64,000 bases of DNA from Periweissella cryptocerci (GTDB lineage Bacteria; Bacillota; Bacilli; Lactobacillales; Lactobacillaceae), in assembly GCF_004358325.1 (NCBI RefSeq), contig NZ_CP037940.1:1178001-1242000 (forward strand), given 5' to 3'. Below the pieces are notes generated by a model that was not told the DNA's origin, made no database searches, and worked only from the letters and a program-made list of their open reading frames with translations. The translations under genes and the position numbers were made by a program. Shown piece after piece: positions 35,866-44,876 of this stretch (its first letter is position 1; every line of letters begins with the position of its first letter).

Positions 35866-35906
35866 AATAGGAGTAGGTCATCGCAATGCCCTACTCCTAT
35901 TTTTAT
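35866..35906. terminator. Bidirectional terminator
   Basis: Arms AAAAATAGGAGTAGG and CCTACTCCTATTTTT between the convergent S-component gene and the MFS gene. Confidence 0.88.
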
Positions 35907-35914
35907 ATTATTGA

Positions 35915-37231
35915 TTACTTACCACTCACTTCATCAGGCGATACTGTCAAACTACCAGCTTCCCGTTCAATGTGGGAAGTTTTCATTGATTCATTCATCC
36001 GCCAATAAACCAGCAAACTAATAAACACGGCACCCGAAACATAATAGAAGAATATATTTTCTAGGTGTGCTTGTTTCAAGAACAAGGCAACATATTCAAC
36101 CGTCCCACCAAAAATTGCGACAGTCAGTCCATAGGGTAAGCCAACTCCCAGTGCGCGAATTTCCGCCGGGAACAATTCAGCTTTGACAATCGCGTTAATT
36201 GAAGTGTAACCCGTAACAATGACTAAGCCCACCATCATCAACAAGAAAGCAATCAGTGGTGACTTGGTGTGTTGCAAGCCAATAAAAATTACTGGTGTCA
36301 GTATGGTACCAAGAATACCAAATGTATATAGTAACGGCTTCCGCCCGATGCGATCCGATAGTGCCCCACCTAGTGGTTGCAAGAACAAAAAGATGAGTAA
36401 GGCCGCAAAATTAATCGTCGTCACAAGCTGCGGCTTTAGCCCCATTGAGTTAATCATGAATTTTTGCATATACGTTGTGTAGGTATAAAATGCAATCGTG
36501 CCACCTAAAGTCATCCCGATGACCGTCAATACTTGGCGCGGATAGCGCAACAATGCTTTAATCGTACCAGCATCTTTTTTCTGATCGGCATCTAAATTTT
36601 CAAACGTCGTTGACTCATCCATCGACAACCGTAACCGTAACACGACAAATGCTCCGAGTGCCCCGATTACGAAGGGGATTCGCCAACCATACGCCAACAT
36701 TTCAGCCTGCGTCAGTAAATTTTGTAATACGATTTGTACTGCTAAAGCAATTAATTGACCACCAACGAGCGTCACATATTGGAAGCTTGAATAAAATCCG
36801 CGTTTACCTGCACTAGCCATTTCTGACAAATATGTCGCACTCGTACCATATTCACCACCCAAAGATAACCCTTGGATCAGCCGAGCAATCACCAAAATAA
36901 TCGGTGCTGCGACGCCAATAGTTTGATAGTTTGGCGTAACCGCAATAATCAATGAGCCACCAGCCATAATGGTAACTGACAAGGTTAATGCATACCGGCG
37001 CCCTTTCTTGTCAGCAATGCGTCCCATAATCCAGCTACCCAAAGGTCGCATCAAGAAACCAACTGCAAATACGGCCGCCGTTGCTAGCAGTTGTGAGGTC
37101 TGATTTTCACTTGGAAAAAATTGCGTTGAAAAGTAAATAGCGAACGCAGCATACACATACCAGTCATACCACTCAATTAAATTGCCTAGTGAACCTTTAA
37201 TAATATTTGCCGCAACACGCTTTTGTGACAT
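35915..37231 (-). CDS. MFS transporter, metabolite:H+ symporter (MHS) family
   Basis: About 438 residues, 12 helices. GSLGNLIEWYDWYVYAAFA at the N-terminus, the loop 2-3 motif GRIADKKGRRYALT, LIQGLSLGGEYGTSATYLSE and the loop 8-9 motif GALSDRIGRKPLL are typical of MHS carriers of organic acids or betaines (alpha-ketoglutarate, citrate, proline types). The exact substrate is not evident. Start taken at the second Met (37231). Single gene between two terminators. Confidence 0.9.
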   Translation of the reverse strand: MSQKRVAANIIKGSLGNLIEWYDWYVYAAFAIYFSTQFFPSENQTSQLLATAAVFAVGFLMRPLGSWIMGRIADKKGRRYALTLSVTIMAGGSLIIAVTPNYQTIGVAAPIILVIARLIQGLSLGGEYGTSATYLSEMASAGKRGFYSSFQYVTLVGGQLIALAVQIVLQNLLTQAEMLAYGWRIPFVIGALGAFVVLRLRLSMDESTTFENLDADQKKDAGTIKALLRYPRQVLTVIGMTLGGTIAFYTYTTYMQKFMINSMGLKPQLVTTINFAALLIFLFLQPLGGALSDRIGRKPLLYTFGILGTILTPVIFIGLQHTKSPLIAFLLMMVGLVIVTGYTSINAIVKAELFPAEIRALGVGLPYGLTVAIFGGTVEYVALFLKQAHLENIFFYYVSGAVFISLLVYWRMNESMKTSHIEREAGSLTVSPDEVSGK

Positions 37232-37390
37232 CATATGTTTCTTCCCCCAAATAGATAAAATTAGATTTCTCTCATGATACCTACTGGGGCGAAATTTGGA
37301 TATACTTTGTGTCAGTAAAGCTCACATCGCGTCTGTAAATTGTTGGTAAAACGTAGGCTGCCCGTGATGCATTAACGCAATTTCGGTAAC

Positions 37391-37422
37391 AAAAAAATCC
37401 CACATTATTTTAATGTGAGACC
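37391..37422 (-). terminator. Terminator of the sugar isomerase operon
   Basis: Minus strand TCTCACATTA and TAATGTGGGA pair around TTT, followed by seven T. It lies beyond repeat copy F, so the transcript from 38784 probably runs through that copy. Confidence 0.72.
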
Positions 37423-37441
37423 ATTCAGAAGTACGTATTTT

Positions 37442-37839
37442 GGCTATATTTTTTCTAGTGCGGAATTGTCATTTCTGTATTTTTCAAGTATCGAATTACT
37501 GAGGTTCTATTGTCAGTGTTGGTTTTACATGCTACTACGACCCATGGTTGATAACTATTTTTGCTAGTTTGAGCATTATTCCTAACTAGCGGAGTGACGG
37601 TAAATTACTTGGCGGGCGCAGCCTTTACACCGCGACTGGGGTGATATGTGTGCAACACATGTCGCCGCTGAGGATGAGCTGAGGAGTCTAGGGAATTTAT
37701 TCCCATAGAGTCCCAGCTTATCTGAACCTCACAAGACCGCACTTTGGCTTGGGAGGTTGCTTCCAGCGTGGTGCGCCAAGTAATTTACTGGCACGTAGTG
37801 GCCAATTTTACTCAATCCCACGTCAGACGAAATTGAGCC
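37442..37839 (-). repeat. Structured intergenic repeat, copy F (full length)
   Basis: A clean 398-bp copy. Its ends GGCTATATTTTTTCTAGTG and (complement of the other end) GGCTCAATTTCGTCTGACG form an imperfect terminal inverted repeat of about 28 bp. The inner hairpin ATGTGTGCAACACAT corresponds to ATGTATGAAATACAT in copy E, a compensatory change. It ends 7 bp from the stop of the minus-strand isomerase gene. Confidence 0.9.
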
Positions 37840-37845
37840 CGTATT

Positions 37846-38784
37846 TTACTTAAAATCAGTGATAATTGGGTTCAAGTAGTTAAATGAGTATTCAAGTCCT
37901 TGCTTAACCAACTCATTTGTTTCAGAGAAACGACGGTCTTCATGTTCAATACTGAAGTCACCCTTGTAATCAATTTCTTTCATCACTTGATAGAAAGTGC
38001 TCCAGTTGATATCGCCTAAACCAGGAATAACTGGTGTCCAAAAGCCCAAATCTTCTTCGTGTTCACGGTTCAATTTCTTACCGAAAATACCGTATTTGTA
38101 AAATTGACTCTTATCAACAATTACGTCCTTGGCGTCGATGTGGAAAATACGGTCTTTGTAATCACGCATTGCTCGCAAAGGATCAATTCCTAACCAAGTC
38201 AAGTGTGATGGGTCAAAATTCAAACCAAATGACTTGCTTGGAACGCGGCGGAACATTTCATCCCATAATTCTGGTGAATATGAAATCGTTCCTGGCAAAC
38301 CATCTTCTTGCCAACCTGGCATTGGGCAGTTTTCAATCATCAATTTAACGTTGTTCTTTTCAGCAATTGCAACTAACTTAGAAAAAATCGCTTCAAATTC
38401 ATCAAAGTTTTCGACTAATGATTCGTTATGATTTTTACCGATAAAGCACCCAACTAATGGCGTACCTAATTTACCGGCGGCTTCAATAACCGCTACCAAA
38501 TGGTCAAAATAAGCTTGGCGCGTTGCTTCATCAGGATCAAGCATATTGTCATAGTAAGCTAAACTTGCAAACGTGATTTGGTACTTTTCTTGGTCTGCCT
38601 TAATTTTTGCGATGTCGCTATCCGTTAAGTTTTCAACATCAATATCGCTACCAGAATAATCACGCGCATTGTTCCGTGGCCAACATGAAACGTCTAACGT
38701 TGTGAAACCAACTTCATGTGCGTAAGCCATTTTTTCTTCTAAGGTCATGTTTTGTAAACAACCTGATAAAAATCCAAATTTCAT
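37846..38784 (-). CDS. Sugar phosphate isomerase/epimerase (xylose isomerase-like TIM barrel)
   Basis: 312 residues from the ATG at 38784, which follows GAGGAGAAATAAA. The frame stays open another 33 codons upstream only because tandem repeats translate to MKYEEPDGHP. Metal-binding residues of the AP-endonuclease-2 fold are visible: Glu in LMIENCPMPG, Asp/His in NFDPSHLTWLG, His/Asp in HIDAKD, and Glu in FSIEHEDRRF. Likely isomerises or epimerises a sugar or inositol derivative together with the oxidoreductase in the same operon. Confidence 0.85.
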   Translation of the reverse strand: MKFGFLSGCLQNMTLEEKMAYAHEVGFTTLDVSCWPRNNARDYSGSDIDVENLTDSDIAKIKADQEKYQITFASLAYYDNMLDPDEATRQAYFDHLVAVIEAAGKLGTPLVGCFIGKNHNESLVENFDEFEAIFSKLVAIAEKNNVKLMIENCPMPGWQEDGLPGTISYSPELWDEMFRRVPSKSFGLNFDPSHLTWLGIDPLRAMRDYKDRIFHIDAKDVIVDKSQFYKYGIFGKKLNREHEEDLGFWTPVIPGLGDINWSTFYQVMKEIDYKGDFSIEHEDRRFSETNELVKQGLEYSFNYLNPIITDFK

Positions 38785-38790
38785 TTTATT

Positions 38791-38901
38791 TCTCCTCGTA
38801 TTCCATAGACTCGGATGCCCGTCCGGCTCCTCGTATTTCATAAACTTCGGATGCCCATCTGGCTCCTTATATTTCATTAACACGGATGCCCAATGGGCTC
38901 C
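38791..38901 (-). repeat. Three tandem GGAGCC-GGGCATCC mini-hairpins before the isomerase gene
   Basis: Minus-strand units GGAGCC(N3-4)GGGCATCCG end at 38812, 38848 and 38883 and are spaced about 36 bp, each followed by an AAATAYGAGGAG or similar stretch. Each unit therefore carries a Shine-Dalgarno-like GAGGAG and an ATG. The last GAGGAG is the real ribosome site of the gene at 38784. The tract may adjust translation or be simple expansion of the leader. Confidence 0.65.
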
Positions 38902-38914
38902 AATTTTAATCTAC

Positions 38915-39874
38915 CTAAAACATGTTCGCTAACGTGTTCAGGTTTGTCATCAATACCGCACCAACTACGGCGATTAGCGTTCCAAGTGAAACTAATACCA
39001 TTTGATACTTGGTTTTGCGTTCGTGCAGGATAAAGACCCCACCAAATGCCCCCATAATGAATCCTAATGAACTCAAAGTAGCTGCGGTTGCTTGCCCCAG
39101 ATTAGGGTTAGCAATTGAGATGAACAAGGCAATATTACCAATTGCCCAAACTAAACCAGTAATTGCGTTAACAAAAGTAACTTTCGTAACCAATTTTTTC
39201 GTTTCACGGGTAATAAACAATACGAACAGCAAGCCACCGATTACCATCCCGATTGATTGTGGGAAAATAATTGTGATCATGTATTGAACACCGTGATCTG
39301 CGTTAATAATTTGTGCTGGAATGTGCATCCAGTTTTGCAAGAGTTTTGGTGCAATGAAGTAACCCATAAATCCAAGCGTTGAAAGTGCTAATGGCACCAT
39401 CCCACTAACTGAGCTACCAGTGCCGCTAACTTGGTTTTGCTTTTCAGCTTTGTCCTTAGTTTGAATCCAGACAGCACCCAACACGATTAAGGCAATCGCA
39501 ATCAAGCCAATAACCCATTGTTGTACCGCAGTCCATTCACCCAACACGGCTGCCCCAAGTAAGGCGTTACCCACGATTTGGCTTGTCATTGATAATGGCA
39601 CCGCCCGTGAAACACCCATTGACTTGATCGCCACGAATTGGAATCCTTGACCAACTGTCCATAAAATACCTGAAACCAAACCAATGATGACAATTTGACT
39701 GTTCATCGTGTAACCATGTGGCAAGACCCAGAGCAAGTACGTTAATACCCCAAACAATAGTCCACCAAATGTTAGACCTAAAGTTTGTTGTGATGAGTTA
39801 CCACCAAATTTTGCTGATAAGAGTCCAATTGATCCCCAACATAATGATGGAATCAGTGCAATTAAAATGTCCAT
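38915..39874 (-). CDS. GRP-family sugar transporter (GlcU/RbsU-like)
   Basis: Ten-helix membrane protein of 319 residues of the glucose/ribose porter family common in lactobacilli. MDILIALIPSLCWGSIGLL, VSGILWTVGQGFQFVAIKSMGVSRAVPLSM and GAFGGVFILHERKTKYQ are typical of the family. It takes up a free sugar or polyol by proton symport, with the substrate here unknown. It is the middle gene of an operon with an oxidoreductase and an isomerase, all probably under the divergent LacI regulator. Confidence 0.88.
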   Translation of the reverse strand: MDILIALIPSLCWGSIGLLSAKFGGNSSQQTLGLTFGGLLFGVLTYLLWVLPHGYTMNSQIVIIGLVSGILWTVGQGFQFVAIKSMGVSRAVPLSMTSQIVGNALLGAAVLGEWTAVQQWVIGLIAIALIVLGAVWIQTKDKAEKQNQVSGTGSSVSGMVPLALSTLGFMGYFIAPKLLQNWMHIPAQIINADHGVQYMITIIFPQSIGMVIGGLLFVLFITRETKKLVTKVTFVNAITGLVWAIGNIALFISIANPNLGQATAATLSSLGFIMGAFGGVFILHERKTKYQMVLVSLGTLIAVVGAVLMTNLNTLANMF

Positions 39875-39906
39875 TATTTCTATTCCTCACTTAAATGACT
39901 GTGTTT

Positions 39907-40953
39907 TTAGTTAACTTGAATTTTTTGACCTTTTTCATTTGAATCAATGCCGGCAAAAATGGCTTTCATTGAATTCAAAACTGATGCCCCATCGGCAATT
40001 GAAGCGCGGTTATTAAGTACTGAATCAACAAATTCATCAATCATGCCTGAACTAGTTTGATTATCATTAGTTTGAATGCGGTCAATTTCGTAATTGATGA
40101 CTTCGCCACTATTTAAGATAACCTTGAGTGAATATTGCGGATCATCGTAAATCTTCATGATTCCTTTTGAACCATAGATAATTGTGGCATTGTCTTCTTC
40201 ACCGTAGTAAGTCCAACTAGCCGTTACTGTACCAAGTACACCAGAGTTAAATTCATAGATGCTGATGGCATTATCGTCAACACCAATCAAGTCACCATTG
40301 CTATCGCGCTTATCCAGCGTCGTTAACCATGAGAATGCGCTGGTAACTTTGCCACCCAACAAGTAGAGCATCAAGTCCAATTTGTGGACACCTAAGTCAA
40401 AGATGGCACCATATTTAGATTTATTTTTATCAAAAAACCAAGTGTTGGCACCAGGATCCACACTCCACGTTTCTGGACCACCATGTCCAAATGTCGTTTT
40501 AAATGTCAGGACGTTACCAATTTCATCGCGATCTAACAATTGTTTTGCCACAACGTGTGACTTAGCCAAACGTTGGTTTTGATCAATCATCAACTTCGCA
40601 TTATTTTTTTCTGCCGCTGCAACCATCCGTTCAGCATCAGCTAAGCTTGTCGCCATTGGCTTTTCACAGAGGACGTCTTTGCCTGCGTTCAACGCTTGAA
40701 TCGTAATATCAGCGTGTGCATCGTTGGCAACGCAGACACTCACTGCATCAATTTCAGTATTAGCTAGCATTGCCTCAACTGAATTAAACACTTCACCACC
40801 AAATTGGGCTGCCATTTCAGCAGAGCGTTCGGCAACAAAATCAAAGTAACCAATGATGTTTACGTTCTTATTTTGTGCGTATTCTGGAATATGCCGAGTT
40901 TGTGAAATCTTCCCACAACCAATAATCCCAACATTCAATTTTTTATCTGTCAT
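39907..40953 (-). CDS. Gfo/Idh/MocA family NAD(P)-dependent oxidoreductase
   Basis: 348 residues from the ATG at 40953, preceded by GGAGGATTTAGG. An ATG at 40968 is too close to that site. The Rossmann motif VGIIGCGKISQTRHIPEY lies at the N-terminus, the catalytic Lys is in CEKPMATS, and FDLGVHKLDLMLYLLGG carries the usual Asp-His pair. The family oxidises sugars, sugar acids or inositols. First gene of the operon, so with the GRP carrier and isomerase it forms a small catabolic pathway. Confidence 0.9.
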   Translation of the reverse strand: MTDKKLNVGIIGCGKISQTRHIPEYAQNKNVNIIGYFDFVAERSAEMAAQFGGEVFNSVEAMLANTEIDAVSVCVANDAHADITIQALNAGKDVLCEKPMATSLADAERMVAAAEKNNAKLMIDQNQRLAKSHVVAKQLLDRDEIGNVLTFKTTFGHGGPETWSVDPGANTWFFDKNKSKYGAIFDLGVHKLDLMLYLLGGKVTSAFSWLTTLDKRDSNGDLIGVDDNAISIYEFNSGVLGTVTASWTYYGEEDNATIIYGSKGIMKIYDDPQYSLKVILNSGEVINYEIDRIQTNDNQTSSGMIDEFVDSVLNNRASIADGASVLNSMKAIFAGIDSNEKGQKIQVN

Positions 40954-41057
40954 TCCTAAATCCTCCATGATGTGGTTTCAACTATTAATTCTCAAAGCGT
41001 TAATATGTAGTTGAAGCACACTGCTTTTATTTATCTACTCTTATGTTGTATAATAAA

Positions 41058-41072
41058 ACCGCTTACATTTCA
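41058..41072 (-). promoter_or_regulatory. Possible CcpA (cre) site
   Basis: ATGTAAGCGGTTTT on the minus strand matches the cre consensus with one mismatch, in front of the oxidoreductase-GRP-isomerase operon. Confidence 0.4.
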
Positions 41073-41086
41073 ATTGTCGTTTCATC

Positions 41087-41104
41087 CACTGAAATATTTC
41101 AGTG
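41087..41104. promoter_or_regulatory. LacI-family operator 1
   Basis: Perfect palindrome CACTGAAATATTTCAGTG between the divergent lacI-type gene and the sugar operon. Confidence 0.72.
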
Positions 41105-41174
41105 ATAAAAATCCGCTTAACAGTACATAATTATCAGTATCTGCGGTAGTATTACTGTATGTCCTAAAATAAAA

Positions 41175-41188
41175 CTGAAATATTTCAT
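41175..41188. promoter_or_regulatory. LacI-family operator 2
   Basis: CTGAAATATTTCAT repeats the core of operator 1, 88 bp away and 30 bp before the regulator's start. Two such sites suggest looping and autoregulation. Confidence 0.68.
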
Positions 41189-41217
41189 GCTCATAAATTC
41201 ACAGGAGAATTGTCACG

Positions 41218-42186
41218 ATGCCGAAAAAACTAAACGCCTATGATATTGCTAAAGTTGCCCACGTATCCCCCGCAACAGTTTCACGCGTGCTCAATCACAA
41301 AAATAATGTCAATTTGGTAACCGCCCAAAAGGTTGAAGAAGCAGTTGCCCAACTCGGCTTTGAACGTGAAAAAGATAAATACGCAACTAAAATAATCATG
41401 GTCAACATTCCGAATATTTCGAACATTTTCTATGCCAACATTATTGAAGGCATTAACGCCGCAGCCAACGCCAACAACTACCAAGTCATTATCAATCAAA
41501 CTCAGCTAAGTGATGACAATATTCAAAACTTTTTAGAGTTAGTCAAAAATTTACACGTTTACGGTTTAGTTACGTTGACCGCACTCCCTAATTACGTGCT
41601 AAATAAGCTATTAAATATCATCAGAGTTGTGCAATGTAACGAATTTAACCCAGACGTTGACTTGCCCTACGTTTCGATTGATGATTACGCGGCGGCAAAA
41701 AACGCCACTAACCAACTAATTAAATCTGGTAAAAAGAACCTATGTATTATTAATGGGCCCAAATCATTTCGCTATTCACGCGAGCGTGAACGGGGCTTCA
41801 TTGATGCTCTAAAAGAAAATGATTTACCAATCAACCCCGACTGGCTGACTTCAATTCCAGCCGTAAAATATGAAATCGCTTTACCCATTGTTTCTCAACT
41901 ATTAAGCTCACAAAAGCACCCTGATGCTTTCTTCTGCGCTTCAGACACAATTGGCGCTGCGGTAATCAATTCTACGCACAAATATCATTTGCGCATCCCT
42001 GAAGACATCGCGGTCGTTGGCTTTGATAATACTGTCATTTCACAGATATTAACGCCCTCACTGACGACCGTAAGCCAACCCCAATTCCAAATCGGCTATT
42101 CCGCTGTTGAAATGCTCAAAACATCTCACCAAGAATCCCCCCACTTGTTGTTGGATACCGAATTTGTTGTTCGGGAATCGATTTAG
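41218..42186 (+). CDS. LacI family transcriptional regulator
   Basis: 322 residues. N-terminal helix-turn-helix AYDIAKVAHVSPATVSRVLNHK at residues 7-28, then a periplasmic-binding-protein-like sensor with NIPNISNIFYANIIEGINAAA, CASDTIGAAVIN and FDNTVISQILTPSLTTVSQPQ. Divergent from the sugar oxidoreductase operon, with two matching palindromes between, so it almost certainly controls that operon and itself. Ribosome site CAGGAGAA. Inducer unknown. Confidence 0.9.
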   Translation: MPKKLNAYDIAKVAHVSPATVSRVLNHKNNVNLVTAQKVEEAVAQLGFEREKDKYATKIIMVNIPNISNIFYANIIEGINAAANANNYQVIINQTQLSDDNIQNFLELVKNLHVYGLVTLTALPNYVLNKLLNIIRVVQCNEFNPDVDLPYVSIDDYAAAKNATNQLIKSGKKNLCIINGPKSFRYSRERERGFIDALKENDLPINPDWLTSIPAVKYEIALPIVSQLLSSQKHPDAFFCASDTIGAAVINSTHKYHLRIPEDIAVVGFDNTVISQILTPSLTTVSQPQFQIGYSAVEMLKTSHQESPHLLLDTEFVVRESI

Positions 42187-42200
42187 ATTAGGCATACGCG

Positions 42201-42247
42201 AAAAACGTTATCCACTTCCTTGTTGGGAAATTTGGATAACGTTTTTT
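42201..42247 (+). terminator. Terminator after the lacI-type gene
   Basis: AAAAACGTTATCCA and TGGATAACGTTTTTT arms with an inner hairpin and T run. Confidence 0.85.
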
Positions 42248-42267
42248 GGTGTAACTTGAAATTATGC

Positions 42268-42304
42268 AAAAAAAGAGGTTCGGCACAAGTGCCAAACCTC
42301 TTTC
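42268..42304 (-). terminator. Terminator of the rplM-rpsI operon
   Basis: Minus strand AGAGGTTTGGCAC and GTGCCGAACCTCT arms followed by seven T. Confidence 0.85.
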
Positions 42305-42327
42305 CCAATTCGAATTTGTTAAGAATA

Positions 42328-42720
42328 TTAACGCTTTGAGAATTGTGATGCCTTACGGGCCTTTTTAAGACCTGGCTTCTTACGTTCCTTGATACGTGAG
42401 TCACGAGTCAAGAGACCCGCACGCTTCAACGCACCACGGAAGTCAGGATCAACTGTAAGCAATGCACGGGCAATACCGTGACGAGTTGCGCCAGCTTGAC
42501 CTGAGAAACCACCACCATTAACGTTAACAAGAACGTCATAGTTACCTGAAGTTTCAGTTACTGCAAAAGGTTGCAATACTACTTCACGTAAGTTAGCGAA
42601 TGGGATGTAATCAGTAATATCTTTACCATTCATAGTGATCTTACCAGTACCGGGTACCAAACGTACACGAGCAACTGAGTTTTTACGACGACCAGTACCG
42701 CTGTATTGAACTGTAGCCAT
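42328..42720 (-). CDS. rpsI: 30S ribosomal protein S9
   Basis: 130 residues from the ATG at 42720, which follows AGGAGGAGAATGGAA. The frame opens two codons earlier. [19 protein letters not shown] at the N-terminus, [20 protein letters not shown] in the middle and the basic C-terminal [17 protein letters not shown] with final Lys-Arg are invariant features of S9. The tail reaches the P site of the ribosome. Second gene of the rplM-rpsI pair. Confidence 0.98.
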   Translation of the reverse strand: MATVQYSGTGRRKNSVARVRLVPGTGKITMNGKDITDYIPFANLREVVLQPFAVTETSGNYDVLVNVNGGGFSGQAGATRHGIARALLTVDPDFRGALKRAGLLTRDSRIKERKKPGLKKARKASQFSKR

Positions 42721-42734
42721 TTCCATTCTCCTCC

Positions 42735-43178
42735 TTAGATTAAGTTAGTAATATCCAAAACTTCTGGGTTTTGTGCTTCGTGCTTGTGGTTCGCGTCAGC
42801 ATAAACGTGAAGCTTCAAACCTTGCTTACGTCCCAAAGAACCCTTTGGTAACATACCGTGAACAGATAATTCAAGTAACTTTTCAGGGTTGTTAGTACGT
42901 AATTCGCCGGCTTGACGTGACTTAAGACCACCAGGGTGATTTGAGTGGTGGTAGTAGATCTTGTCAGTAGCTTTCTTACCAGTCAACTTAACTGCTGAGG
43001 CGTTGATGATGATAACGTTATCACCAGTATCAACGTTAGGTGTGAAAGTAGGCTTGTTCTTACCGCGTAAAATTGAAGCAACAACTGATGAAAGACGACC
43101 TAATGAAATATCAGTAGCGTCGACGATGTACCATTTGCGTTCGATTTCGCCTGGTTTTGCCATAAATGTAGTGCGCAT
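42735..43178 (-). CDS. rplM: 50S ribosomal protein L13
   Basis: 147 residues, usual length. [42 protein letters not shown] and the C-terminal [30 protein letters not shown] are diagnostic. Early assembly protein of the large subunit. In most Lactobacillales it follows truA directly, but here truA is 7.5 kb away. Confidence 0.98.
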   Translation of the reverse strand: MRTTFMAKPGEIERKWYIVDATDISLGRLSSVVASILRGKNKPTFTPNVDTGDNVIIINASAVKLTGKKATDKIYYHHSNHPGGLKSRQAGELRTNNPEKLLELSVHGMLPKGSLGRKQGLKLHVYADANHKHEAQNPEVLDITNLI

Positions 43179-43303
43179 GGGAAAATCCTCCGTTTTTGTC
43201 TGTTTACAATCAAAATTTTTTAAAAATCTTACCGGGACTTTTTTAAATGTGGATGGTAAACAATACCGTTGTCTACTATACTGTCATACCGGCTTAAAGT
43301 CAA
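43179..43303 (-). promoter_or_regulatory. Promoter and probable L13 leader of rplM-rpsI
   Basis: TTGACT (43298-43303) and TATAGT (43275-43280) on the minus strand, 17 bp apart, give a leader of about 90 nt with a stem around GGTATTGTTTACCATCC. Firmicute rplM genes often have an autoregulatory L13 leader. That identity was judged by position and this stem only. The ribosome site is GGAGG near 43191. Confidence 0.6.
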
Positions 43304-43394
43304 TGATTTTCCCTCAAAAGATTGCATGAAATTTGCGAATCGTTTTAATATTTCGGGATTTGTTTTTAGAACTAGATCTGCTAATTTTTAGATA

Positions 43395-44738
43395 TTAACT
43401 TTGCTCTTCATTATCACTCATAATTTCAAAAAGAATTGGGTAGTCATCAACACGGCCACCAAGGTATGAACGAACGCCCACCTCATCAGTTCGATCTTCG
43501 ACAATCAAGACGCCTTCTTGAGTCACCCAACTTAGTAAAGTGGTGTCTTCTTTGATTTTCATGTGATAAATTTGGCCTTCCACGGTATCATCAAAGTCCA
43601 TCAACCCGTGCGATTCTTCGCCTTCATCTTGACCAATTTTAATAAATTGTTCGCCATCCCAGATAATCCAAAAACCGGCGCGCATGTGCTTGAGGTAGTG
43701 GCTTTTCATATGATACTTAAATTCACTTTGCAACGTGATATTGGTGACAATTTCGGCATCGTGATACTTAGTACCAGTGGTTTGGTGGATATTAATTAGT
43801 TCCAACTTTTTCAAATCAACCACGATTGACCAAACTGTTTGTCCAGCGCCTTGCTTCAAAGTTCGGACTAATTGAATTTGGCCTTTTTGGGGTGCGTAGG
43901 TTACGACTAATTGATCTCCATCCCCATATAACAAGGTCGAATCACCGGCCTGGATTGTGGCTTGTATTAATTGCTCACGCCGCCCAGTCCGTAACTGGAT
44001 TCCGTCATCATTAAATAATAACTGAAAACCGACGTCACCATCGAACAGATAGAACATTTCTGTAATTGTCTTATGAAGCAACGTTTTTTTGAGCTTGAAT
44101 GCCACAATTGAACCATCGCCTAACATAATTAAGCGATTATCATCATTTTGGGTGAACTGCCATGGAAATTCTATCGCTACCCGCATTTGCCCAGTCGCTT
44201 CATCAATATACGTTTCTGGGCTTCCCGCTGGAACACCTGAGTAATAATCAATACCGTCAATATTATTACGTACAATGTCAAACGTTACGGGTAATATTGC
44301 TCGCTGATTACTGTCATTTGTGCCACTGATAATCCACTGTTTTTGATGATTATATTGGTTAGTGACTAGCGCTGCCGTTAATTCAGCGCTGGGCACATTG
44401 ATAGTTTCCAACTCACCACTTTCCGTTGTGACCATAAACATCATCTCTTGATAGTGGGCTTCATTTTGCAAGTATGCGACTAATAAATCACTATTGCTGG
44501 GTGTGTCATCGGCAAACAAGTACTCGCCTTCAATCATGTCGGTTGTACTAACAATGTATTTTGCGCCGCGTAAGCTTTCAGGAATGCTCGTCAAGCTCGC
44601 TTGATCGACGAGCTCAATTTCTAAATCGCTCGCTCCATCCCGTTGGATATCGGCTAATGTTTGCATCGTACCATCTGCTTGGACATATCCCGTTGCAAGT
44701 GGTTGATCTGCGCCTATGTAATAGTAGTTGTTTGCCAT
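43395..44738 (-). CDS. Hypothetical 447-aa protein, unknown family
   Basis: Long soluble protein, acidic, no signal peptide or membrane segment. Ribosome site CAGGAG 8 nt before MANNYYYIGADQPLATGY. Composition and repeating turn-strand patterns (GDGSIVAFKLKK, GDVGFQLLFNDDG, YGDGDQLVVTYAPQKG, FKYHMKSHYLKH, GFWIIWDGEQFI) suggest a mostly beta, propeller- or jellyroll-like fold. It is the first gene after rplM in an island that separates truA from rplM. I do not recognise the family and no function can be given. Confidence 0.7.
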   Translation of the reverse strand: MANNYYYIGADQPLATGYVQADGTMQTLADIQRDGASDLEIELVDQASLTSIPESLRGAKYIVSTTDMIEGEYLFADDTPSNSDLLVAYLQNEAHYQEMMFMVTTESGELETINVPSAELTAALVTNQYNHQKQWIISGTNDSNQRAILPVTFDIVRNNIDGIDYYSGVPAGSPETYIDEATGQMRVAIEFPWQFTQNDDNRLIMLGDGSIVAFKLKKTLLHKTITEMFYLFDGDVGFQLLFNDDGIQLRTGRREQLIQATIQAGDSTLLYGDGDQLVVTYAPQKGQIQLVRTLKQGAGQTVWSIVVDLKKLELINIHQTTGTKYHDAEIVTNITLQSEFKYHMKSHYLKHMRAGFWIIWDGEQFIKIGQDEGEESHGLMDFDDTVEGQIYHMKIKEDTTLLSWVTQEGVLIVEDRTDEVGVRSYLGGRVDDYPILFEIMSDNEEQS

Positions 44739-44760
44739 TAATTTAACTCCTGTCCCGGTA

Positions 44761-44803
44761 AAAAAATAAAAAATAGACTGATGTTATATTACCACCAATC
44801 TAG
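44761..44803 (-). terminator. Terminator after the rgg-type gene
   Basis: Minus strand TAGATTGGTG pairs (with wobble) to CATCAGTCTA, followed by six T and then more T. Confidence 0.55.
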
Positions 44804-44876
44804 ATAAAATGTTGTGTTTACATGCAAATTTTATACTGATGCCACTTAAACTGGGGTACCTCGGCAATGCCACCAA

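Noticed and set aside
37846..38883. Start of the isomerase gene at 38883
   Set aside because: The extra 33 codons are translated tandem leader repeats, and the true start at 38784 has a clear ribosome site.
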